Shown here piece after piece: positions 38,020-46,000 of a stretch of DNA of 64,000 nt. Source of the stretch: Noviherbaspirillum aerium (GTDB lineage: Bacteria > Pseudomonadota > Gammaproteobacteria > Burkholderiales > Burkholderiaceae_D); assembly GCF_008929045.1 (NCBI RefSeq), contig NZ_VFAH01000003.1:310001-374000 (forward strand), in the 5' to 3' direction. The notes below the pieces were generated by a model that was given only the letters and a program-made list of their open reading frames with translations, did not search any database and had not been told where the DNA came from. The position numbers and the translations under genes were made by a program. How positions within the stretch are numbered: position 1 is the first letter of the stretch; each line of letters starts with the position of its first letter.

Positions 38020-38267
38020 GAAAATCCAGCATCTGCTTCATTTGTGATGAGCGGCCATCCAATTGCCTGTTCCGCCGCGCTCGCCGCGATTTTCTGGCAT
38101 GCCTCTGCCCATCCTTCGCGCGATTTTTTCTTCGGCTTGCGGATCACGATGGTGTCGTTTTCCACGTCGATTTCCACCTCGCCGATATCAAGACCGGTCT
38201 GCAACAAGAACGGCTTGGGAATCAATATCCCTTGCGAATTACCCATCTTGCGGATTGCAGTCTTCAT
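38013..38267 (-). CDS. mazE: MazE/AbrB-family antitoxin
   Basis: This 84-residue antitoxin has an N-terminal SpoVT/AbrB swapped-hairpin DNA-binding domain (MKTAIRKMGNSQGILIPKPFL). A C-terminal tail (about 50-84) would wrap the toxin. ATG 38267 is chosen for AAAGGA upstream; the frame could extend to 38297. MazE-type proteins bind palindromic or repeated sites in their own promoter. Three copies of ATGTWCGAAC upstream are candidate sites. Confidence 0.9.
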   Translation of the reverse strand: MKTAIRKMGNSQGILIPKPFLLQTGLDIGEVEIDVENDTIVIRKPKKKSREGWAEACQKIAASAAEQAIGWPLITNEADAGFSW

Positions 38268-38285
38268 AGAAATTCCTTTAACAGA

Positions 38286-38402
38286 ATGTACGAACATAGT
38301 ACAACAAACTTCCCATACGGCAAATGTTTATTTAAACAATGTTCGAACTTTTCCCGTGGAAATGCTACTTAGTATTTACCGATGTACATACCATGTACGA
38401 AC
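38286..38402. promoter_or_regulatory. Three phased 10-bp sites upstream of mazEF
   Basis: ATGTACGAAC (38286-38295), ATGTTCGAAC (38339-38348) and ATGTACGAAC (38393-38402) are in the same orientation, 53 and 54 bp apart, close to five helical turns. A further ATGTACAT lies at 38382-38389. The first is 19 bases before the mazE start. They are probably binding sites for the MazE-MazF complex, and the phasing suggests looping or cooperative wrapping. Confidence 0.6.
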
Positions 38403-38711
38403 GGCGCAACAACTCTTAACAGAGTGCTTAAGGTTTCCTGAAGAATGCAACAACAGACTCTTGCAAATGCATTCTCTCGCCCGGGAAAGCGACCGGCGTG
38501 ACATGGAACGAGGGCACGAAGAGAGGTGGTGGGACCAGAGTGCGAAGGTTTGAGTATCGACTGCAGGGATTACTACGACGTCATTACTTTGTTCCAACTC
38601 TTGGAGCGTCAATCAACATGAGGATGGCAAGGAAGGACGACAAAGACAGCACAGACCTGCGGCATTAAGGTGCAACGCAGCAAGCGGCATGTTGATAGAC
38701 GCTCTTAATTC
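38403..38711. other. Intergenic region between the mazEF promoter and the Cys-rich protein gene
   Basis: I see no gene, hairpin terminator or repeat here. The composition is less G+C-rich than the core genome around it. Confidence 0.4.
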
Positions 38712-40049
38712 TTAATAATTGTAGAGATTGTTCGGCTTGGCATATGACGGACAGCCGTTCTTGCCCCACATGCCGTTGCACAGTTTCCATTTGCATTGTT
38801 CGCGCCGGAAGATATTCGGCGCCGCCTCGCATTGCGCGAGCATGACCTTGTGGCTGTTGGATGAGGAGGATGACGAGTTGGCTGGCTGCGTGTTAGCCTG
38901 GCTTTTCTGTGCGACCCGCGATGCATTGCGTCCATCATCGTCGGCACGGCGGGACGCACTATTCTTCTTTTTCAATTCCTCGTCCGCCTGGCGGCGCATA
39001 CGCTCGATTTCCTGATCTTTCGCATTCTTCGCCACCGTAGTGCGCTTGGACGTAGCCGGGGCGGGCGCTGCCGCCTTGTTTTCGGATTCCTTCGAACGCA
39101 TCTCTCCCAAACCAGGCGCACGGTTGGCCGACGCAGCGGCTTCCTTTGGCGTAGCCGGTGATGGAGAAGACTTCCTTGCCTGCTCCGGCACCGAAACGGA
39201 GGCCGGGGGAATTGCAGGCTGCGCAGAGGCGACGCCCTCCTCTTCTCCACTGCCGCCGGAAGATATCGCCGCCGATGACAGCGGGGCCACCAGTGGCGCC
39301 GATGCGGTCTGCTCGCTCTCACCGGGCGGCTTGCCGTCATAGGGCAGCTCGCTGGAACGGATGCCGCGTGCTCCTTGGCCGTTATCGCGCCGGATCAGTT
39401 CTTCATATGGGGGCAAGGCAGGCTTGGAGGAAACGATGCCAGGCACCGGCGACGCCGCCGTTGGATGCTGGCCGGAGGAATCAGCCCACCATGCGCCACC
39501 CAGTCCCGCAGCCGCGCCAAGCGTGAAAATCAGGGCCATATGAATGGCGCGGAAACCTTTGCGCCGCCGGCTGACCACCGGTTCGCTGTAAGGGGCATAC
39601 CGCGCCGCATACTCGCGCTGGAACTCTTCATAAGCGGGATTGGGAGGAAGATTGCCATAGCGATACGCCGATGTGTCGGGGCCTTCGCCATTCTGCTGCT
39701 GCGCAGGTTGCGGCGGCTGTCCTTCCTTCGGAGGGATCGCAGCACCGGCATCCCGCGGCTCCATCCGGGGCCTGTCGCCTCCGGATGCCGCGGGATCGGG
39801 TGTCGGAATCGATGAAGAAAAGCCAGTCAAGTAACGTGTCCTCCGTAGCAGCACAGCAGTGACCGTTCCTGGCAGCGAAGCCGCAGGAATTCGCCTCCTG
39901 CCCGCCAGGTCCTCATGGCAGTTCAGGCTCTTAAAGCGCGTGGTGGCTGCAGGGGGTATGTATGTCGACGCATTGCAGACGACCTGCGATTGATCGCACC
40001 GCGCGCAACCCCGGGCGGTCTTTTCCAACCCGCAATATGAGCACCGCAT
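38712..40049 (-). CDS. Unknown protein: Cys-pair N-terminus, one membrane segment, Cys-rich C-terminus
   Basis: This protein of 445 residues from ATG 40049 is not assignable to a known function. The N-terminus MRCSYCGLEKTARGCARC has two CxxC-type pairs like a zinc ribbon. A single hydrophobic segment lies at about 169-187 (IHMALIFTLGAAAGLGGAW). A long Pro/Ser/Ala/Lys-rich linker follows. The C-terminal 40 residues carry four Cys in QCEAAPNIFRREQCKWKLC and NGCPSY. ATG 39764 would drop the ribbon and has a distant GGAGG. The N-terminal 95 codons are less G+C-biased at third positions, so the start is uncertain. Confidence 0.6.
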   Translation of the reverse strand: MRCSYCGLEKTARGCARCDQSQVVCNASTYIPPAATTRFKSLNCHEDLAGRRRIPAASLPGTVTAVLLRRTRYLTGFSSSIPTPDPAASGGDRPRMEPRDAGAAIPPKEGQPPQPAQQQNGEGPDTSAYRYGNLPPNPAYEEFQREYAARYAPYSEPVVSRRRKGFRAIHMALIFTLGAAAGLGGAWWADSSGQHPTAASPVPGIVSSKPALPPYEELIRRDNGQGARGIRSSELPYDGKPPGESEQTASAPLVAPLSSAAISSGGSGEEEGVASAQPAIPPASVSVPEQARKSSPSPATPKEAAASANRAPGLGEMRSKESENKAAAPAPATSKRTTVAKNAKDQEIERMRRQADEELKKKNSASRRADDDGRNASRVAQKSQANTQPANSSSSSSNSHKVMLAQCEAAPNIFRREQCKWKLCNGMWGKNGCPSYAKPNNLYNY

Positions 40050-40204
40050 GTTGAACCAGCCTGAATAAACGGTAACTTATGTCAGGAAAGACAACGCGGC
40101 ACTTCAGTGGTTCAACAGGATAGATGAGAGATATGCGATTGGCCATGCGCCAGCAGCAAAATCCGCCGTGTGCTTGAGCTCGCTCATGCCAGGAGGTATG
40201 TGAT
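40050..40204. other. Inverted repeat next to the Cys-rich protein start
   Basis: GTTGAACCA (40050-40058) and TGGTTCAAC (40108-40116) form a 9-bp inverted repeat 49 bases apart, directly before the 40049 start codon. It could be an operator or a decayed element end. Nothing else is evident in this stretch. Confidence 0.4.
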
Positions 40205-40312
40205 CAGCGTGCGGGTTCGGAGCCGTGTCGAGGAGCGCACGCGCAAGAGACAGTACACTGAGCACTTCAGGCGCGGACCCGGGTCGAACAGCAGCTTATC
40301 TGCAGAGCCTAA
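40205..40312. repeat. Decayed family B repeat
   Basis: GTTCGGAG, CGAGGAGCGCACGCG (40229-40243), GAGCAC and CAGCAGCTTATC (40289-40300) occur in the same order and nearly the same spacing as in 35728-35855 (60 versus 59 bp between the two longest blocks). The right end CAGAGCCTA resembles CACAGCCTA. The left inverted end is lost. Confidence 0.65.
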
Positions 40313-40366
40313 TCCAGGCAGCCGGAAAGGCAGCGGTATCCGGCATTCGATATGCGGCTCTTGCGT

Positions 40367-41614
40367 TCAGAGATTGACCTCGTACAGCACCTTCCATGAC
40401 GCACCTTCCTTGGTCCAGTACTGGCGCTTGCGCAAGGTGCTTTTGTTTTTCCCGACCATGGTTTCCTGAGTGAATGTACTCACGATCATGTCATCGCGCC
40501 CGGGATAGAAGAAATGCGTCATGTCCCGCAAGGTCAGCTTCAATGCCTTTACGTTGCCTAGCGACTGCTGATGCTTGCCGAGCCAGACATCGATATCCTC
40601 GCCGCGGTCGGACTTGAACTGGCGGGAATAATTCCGGGCGACCCGCAATGGGTTCAGGCTTTCGATGTCCTGGCGCCATTCCTCGAGAATGCGGGTGGCA
40701 ACCGCACGGTCATTGTCCCATTTGGTCTGGTTGACGAAGTCGATGGTCTCGCTGATCACGACAGGCGTCTTGCCGATCTCGACCGAACTGGACAGCCTGT
40801 GCAGGTCCGGATTGGTCAGCACGACACAGCCATCCGAGGACAGGGGCGGCCTGCTGAAGCTGTCCGACGGCGTTCCGTGCAGCCAGATGCCCGAACCGCT
40901 GCGGCCGTTGAGCTTGTCCCATTCGTTCGGATAATTGATGGGCAGCGCCCCCGATCCGTAGAAGTCGGGCAAGCGCGTGCCGGAGAGGCGGCTGGTGATG
41001 TAATAGATCCCGATCGGGGTTTTCTGATCACCTTCCTTGAGTTTGTTGACGCCGTACTTGCCCTGGCTGATGTAGTAGTCGGTGACCAGTTTCAGCTTTC
41101 CGGCCCGATGCGCATACACATAGAGCCGCGAGCGCTTGGCATCCACCAGCAGCACATGCTTCTGGTCTTCGCGCAGCTGAAGCACCTGCCGCGGAATCAG
41201 ATCCGGATCGGGCCGTTCGCGCAGCGACTTCATGCGCACCATGGCTTCCTCGCGCAGATTCTTCAGCTTGTCTTCCGGTCCGACCACGGCGCCCAGCGTC
41301 GCGACGGGCCGGTTGTGCATCAGCAGCAGGTCGCCGCGAATCAGGTGGCCGAGCCGAAAATTCGGATAGGCCTCGACCAGGCGGTCCGCCTTCTCGAGGG
41401 CGCTGCGAAGATGATTGGCGCCGAGCTCCTTGTAGACATCGATCAGCAAGGCCTCCGGATCGGGCTTGGATGCGACAGCCTGCATCGCTTCGCGGATGGC
41501 GGGGCTCGTCGCGGCAGCCGGGGCCGATACGCTCCAGGCAGCCGCAAGCGCACCGGAGAGGCTGAAGAAGAGTCCGCGCCGCAGGAGCGGCTTGATGGGT
41601 TGAACACGAAACAT
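40367..41614 (-). CDS. L,D-transpeptidase (YkuD/Csd6-like)
   Basis: This 415-residue exported murein enzyme has a signal peptide at about residues 1-36. The YkuD catalytic domain spans about 150-280, with His247 and Cys263 in IWLHGTPSDSFSRPPLSSDGCVVL. A C-terminal NTF2/SnoaL-like domain ends the protein at YWTKEGASWKVLYEVNL. This architecture resembles Helicobacter Csd6, an L,D-carboxypeptidase affecting cell shape, so trimming and cross-linking are both possible. ATG 41614 overlaps the TPR gene stop (ATGA), which fixes the start and shows coupled translation. Confidence 0.9.
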   Translation of the reverse strand: MFRVQPIKPLLRRGLFFSLSGALAAAWSVSAPAAATSPAIREAMQAVASKPDPEALLIDVYKELGANHLRSALEKADRLVEAYPNFRLGHLIRGDLLLMHNRPVATLGAVVGPEDKLKNLREEAMVRMKSLRERPDPDLIPRQVLQLREDQKHVLLVDAKRSRLYVYAHRAGKLKLVTDYYISQGKYGVNKLKEGDQKTPIGIYYITSRLSGTRLPDFYGSGALPINYPNEWDKLNGRSGSGIWLHGTPSDSFSRPPLSSDGCVVLTNPDLHRLSSSVEIGKTPVVISETIDFVNQTKWDNDRAVATRILEEWRQDIESLNPLRVARNYSRQFKSDRGEDIDVWLGKHQQSLGNVKALKLTLRDMTHFFYPGRDDMIVSTFTQETMVGKNKSTLRKRQYWTKEGASWKVLYEVNL

Positions 41615-42759
41615 CAGCCGCCCGTGTTTTCCTGCTTGATCTTCCATTTCCCGCCCTGCTTGGTCAGCACCAGGGTCTTGCGGGTGTTGGCAGTCAGCTG
41701 ATCAGACAGATAGACCTGCCTGAACTTGACGGTGGCCGTATTGCCGTTGACGCTCACCTGAGGCGATTCGATCTTGACACTGATGCGGCCCTTGCCGACG
41801 ATGCGGCTGCGACGCTCTTCTTCCCACGCCTTGCGCGCCAGTCCGTTCGGCGCCTGGAAATCGCTGCCATAGGCGTTCAGATATCCCTTGACGTCCTGCG
41901 CGCTCCAGGCCTTTGCCCAGTCGCGCACGGCTTCGATCACGTCGTCGCGCTCGCCATTGTTTTCCGGCGCGGGTTTGGCGGCGGGCTTGGCTTCCTGCTT
42001 GGCGGATTCCTGCTTCGGAGTTTCCTGCTTGGCGGATTCCTGTTTGGGAGGGGCAGGCTTGGTGGCGGGGACCTGGTCCGCGGGCTTGGCTGCCGGCACG
42101 GGCGCGGGGGACGGCGCGGGCGCCGGCGCCGGTGATGGCGCAGGTGCCGGTGCCGGCTTCGGCGCCGACGCGATGATCTGCTCCTGCGGTTTCGGCGGAA
42201 TGGAAGATGGCTTGACGTTCCCGGCCACCCCGTTGACGCTGACGAGCGAGCGCATCAGCGTCAGCTTGGACTTCGCCCCGGAATTACCGGAATCGAGCTG
42301 CAAGGCCTTGTCATATGCCTGGCTGGCGAGCTTCGCATGCACGTCGCCCAGGTTTTCGTAGGCGGTGGCATAAGTCGGGTTGGTTCGAATCGCCGCATCC
42401 AGCGCGGAGCGCGCCTTGTCATACTGGCCAGATGCCGCATAAAGCACGGCCAGGTTGTTATAGGGTTCGGGCAGGGTCGGATGATCGTCGGTCAGCTTGG
42501 CGAAGATGGCGATGGCTTCGGCGGACTTGTTCTGCTCGGCCAGGATCACGCCTTTCAGGAAACGCAGTTGCGCATCCCGGGGCGTCCGGGACAGCGAGGC
42601 GTCGACCTTGCTCAGGGCTTCGCCGTATTGACCGGCACGCATGAGCTTGTTGATATCGGCTGCGTCATCCGCGAGCGCAGGCGCGGCAGACAGCGCGGCC
42701 AGCAGTCCCGACAAAAGGATGCTTTTATTGATGGCGGGACGCAAACGGATTTTGGACAT
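41614..42759 (-). CDS. Exported TPR protein with Csd6-like C-terminal domain
   Basis: This 381-residue exported protein has a signal peptide at about residues 1-30 (ILLSGLLAALSAAPALA). Three to four TPR helices follow (about 40-150, e.g. LPEPYNNLAVLYAASGQYDKARSAL). Next is a long Ala/Pro/Lys low-complexity linker (about 185-265) with repeated PAPAPSPAPAPAPS and QESAKQETPKQESAKQE. The C-terminal NTF2-like domain, ending GGKWKIKQENTGG, resembles that of the L,D-transpeptidase encoded next. The two likely work together at the cell wall, the TPRs giving a scaffold. ATG 42780 is an alternative start. Confidence 0.8.
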   Translation of the reverse strand: MSKIRLRPAINKSILLSGLLAALSAAPALADDAADINKLMRAGQYGEALSKVDASLSRTPRDAQLRFLKGVILAEQNKSAEAIAIFAKLTDDHPTLPEPYNNLAVLYAASGQYDKARSALDAAIRTNPTYATAYENLGDVHAKLASQAYDKALQLDSGNSGAKSKLTLMRSLVSVNGVAGNVKPSSIPPKPQEQIIASAPKPAPAPAPSPAPAPAPSPAPVPAAKPADQVPATKPAPPKQESAKQETPKQESAKQEAKPAAKPAPENNGERDDVIEAVRDWAKAWSAQDVKGYLNAYGSDFQAPNGLARKAWEEERRSRIVGKGRISVKIESPQVSVNGNTATVKFRQVYLSDQLTANTRKTLVLTKQGGKWKIKQENTGG

Positions 42760-43032
42760 GCGGCGGGTCGAGAAAGTCATGAATCGATGGGCGTTATTTT
42801 GCAGCAAAAACCGGATGCGCGATACAGGAGTTCGCTTATCCGGCGGTCATGCGTTTGCCGCTACAACAGCCAGAATGCCAACACCCGGGAATGCTTTGCC
42901 AGAGAGGCAATCCGATTGCCCTCTCCGCAGCCCGGAACATTCCAGAGCGTTTTCGCCCGTAAAGCGCCATTGTGCAGGACAATGCCGCATCCGTGCAGCA
43001 TGCCGCGGGACCCTTGAGGTATTTTGAGGGAT
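42760..43032. other. Intergenic region before the TPR gene
   Basis: This 273-bp gap holds the sequence AGAGCGTTTTCGCCC (42953-42967), which equals one end of the family C repeat. I could not find a matching second end, so it may be a solo remnant. No gene is seen. Confidence 0.4.
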
Positions 43033-46000
43033 TCAACGCTCCGCGCTTGCATCCTCGGCAAGCTGAAAAGTCATGCGCATGCCCGCTGGCATGAGCATGC
43101 CGCCGTGTTCGTCGACTGCGGGGCCTGGAGTGACGGATGAGACCTCGGTACGTTCGCCGGCGGCACCGGCGGCACCGGCGGCACCGGCGGTACCTGCATC
43201 ATGGATGAACCATGCGGAAGCTGCCACGCCCACGACAAAGGCGACGCCGCTCATCAGCGCAACCACGGGGCGGCGAACAAGCAGTCCCCCTCGGGCCGGG
43301 ACCGGCGAATCGGCGAGCACCGCTTCGGCACGGCGTCTCCAGTCGCCCAGCTGGCTGGCGTCGGCCGAAAGGCGATCGAGCAAGGCCTTGGCGGCCGCCT
43401 GTGCAGCGTCGCGTTCCTGATCGCAGCTGCGGCGGCGGTCGTCGGCTGCGCTTGCGGCGCTCTCGGCGCACGCCTTGCGGCTGCGGGCCGCTTCCAGCGC
43501 ACGCTGTTCGGCCGCCGCCTGCAGTTCTTCGGCGGTACGCGCCTCGGCTTCCGCCTTCATGCGCTGCATGGCCAGTTCGGCGGCTTCACGTTCCGCGACG
43601 GCGCGCTGTTCCGCGTGTTCGCAGGCAATGCTGTCGGACTGCATCCGCTCCTGGATGGCAGCCAGCGCCTCCTGCTCCGCCTTGGCACGCGCACTGTCGG
43701 ACCGTGCCAGTTCGATCATCCCGCGCGCTTTGGCTTCGGCGGCGTCGGCGGCCTCCTTGTTGAGGCGTACCTGTTCGACCGAAGCTTCCAGGAACCGCTT
43801 TTCCGCGGCAAGACGGGCTTCGGCGGCCAGGCGCGCCTGGCGCGCAGTTTCTTCACGGGCACGCGTGATGCTCGCCTGCTCGGCGGCAAAGCGCGCGCAA
43901 TCCTGCGCATCGGCATGCGTCCGGCTTTCCGATTCCAGCCTGGCGTCGATGTCCGCGAGCGCCTGCTGTTCGGCCGCGGTGCGCTCCTGTTCCAGCTTGA
44001 GCTTCTGCCTTAGCGCAGCGAGTGTCTTTTCCTCCGCCGCTACGCGCCGGCGCGCTGCCGCTGCCAGCGTGACTGCTTCGCGCGCACGGGCAATCGCAAG
44101 CGAGGCGGCCTGGCGATGGAGTTCCGCCTGTTCCGCCGTCTTGTCGAACAATGCCTTTTCAGCCATGCATCTGGCTTCGTCGGCGGTACGCATGTCGCGC
44201 TCCGCAGCGGCCCGCTGCTGCTGCATGAGGGTCATGCCGCGTTCAGCGTCGGCGCGCTGCCGGGCCTCGCGGCTTGCCGCTTGTTCCGACGCGACTTTTT
44301 CCTGCAGCGCTTCCAGTGACTGGCGTTCTGCCTCGGCATGCTGCTGCTCGGCCATGGCGAGAGCTACCGCCTGTTCGGCCCTGGCGCGCGACAACTCCGC
44401 AGCCCTGCGCTGCGCCTCGGCGTGCTGCGCCGAATTCTCCAGGGCGATCTTTTCCGCTGCAGCCTGATCCTGCTTCGCCAGACGGGCCGAACGCTCCGCG
44501 GCTTCCCGCTCCGCCAGCAGAGTCGCCAGCTCGCGCTCCGAACGGATACGCGCCTCGCTTTCATCGCGCAGCGTCTTTTCCGCCGCCAGCTTTTCCTGGA
44601 TGGCTGCAAGCGCTGCCTGTTCCGCGGCGACCCGCTCCTTTTCGACCCTGGCCAGTTCCATGGCCTCGCGCACTTTTGCCAGCGCCGCATGCGCCGCCTT
44701 GCGCTCCAGTTCGGCCCGTTCGGCAGCCTGTTGCGCCAGCTGCCTTTCGGCGGCGAGCCGGGCTTCGGCCGCCTGGCGCGCCGAGCGTTCGGATTGCTCG
44801 CGCATGCGAATGGCGTCGGCCCGCTCTTCTTCGGCGCGGGCGCGCATGTCGGCTTCGGCATGCGCCGTCCGCTCGGCGTCCAGGGTATTGCGCACCGCCT
44901 CCAGCGCCTGCTGCTCCGCTGCGGCGCGAGCCTGTTCGACGCGCGCGAGTTCGACGGCTTCGCGAGCACGGGCCTCGGCAGCATCGGCGGCTGCACGTTC
45001 GGCGGCGGCATGCAGCGCAGCCTGTTCAAGCGCCAGCTTTTCGGCTTCGCACCTGACTTCCCATGCCTCGCGCGAGATCTGTTCCCGCGCCTGCCTTTCC
45101 TGAAGCAGCTGCGTCTGCTCCTGTTCGGCATGGAGACGGGCATCCATTTCGGCGCGAAGACGATCTTCCGCCTCGCGCTTTTCCTGCGCGGCATGCAGCG
45201 CCTGCTGCTCCGCTTCGACGCGTTCGCGTTCGGCACGGGCCGCCTCGGTGGCTTCCCTGGCCTTAAGCAGCGCGGCAAGCGCCGCCTTGCGCCTGAGTTC
45301 CACGGCTGCCCTGGACTGCTGATTGGCATGATGCAGCGCCGTCGCTTGCGCAGTTGCCGCGGCCTCGGCCGCACGGTCGAGTTCTTCCTGTACCTTCAGC
45401 GCCGCGGCCTGCTGGCGATCGGCTTCGGCGCGCTGCCGGGCCTGGGCGAACGCGGCCTGCTCTGCCGCCAGCTTTTCCCGTGCCGCTTCCAGCGCCTCGC
45501 GGGCAGCAAGCGCCTTGTTCCTTTCCACTTCCGCCTTCTGGCGGAGAGCGGCAAGCGCCTGCTCTTCATCACTTGCACGCTGACGCTCCAGTTTGGCAAG
45601 CTCGACCGCTTCGCGAGCCTGCTGAACCGCCGCGGCGGCAGCCTGGCGCTGGGCATCGGCGCTTTCAATTGCCTTGGCCAGGGCCAGCTTGCCGGCGGCA
45701 ATCTCCTCTTCCTTTGCGGCACGCCGGGCCTGCTCGGTCTGTTCCTGCATGCGCAGCAGGCTGGCGTGCTGCTGCTCCGCCTCAGCGCGCGCATGTGCTG
45801 CGGCGGCCGCTTCTTCCTCGGCGCGCATCCTTGCCTGCAGGGCGTCAACCGCCTGCTGCTCGGCTTCCGCGCGCTCGCGTTCGGCACGCGCATGCTGCAT
45901 CGCTTCATGGGCTTTGCGGGCCGCCGTTTCAGCGGCCTGGCGCTGCAGCTCGGCATGCTCCGCCGCGCGTTCATAGGCCTGCTGCTCGGAGACCGCCTTT

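Noticed and set aside
43702-45885. Possible CRISPR or satellite array suggested by regular spacing
   Set aside because: The regularity is in the protein coding frame with diverged DNA and no spacers, so it is a coding repeat.
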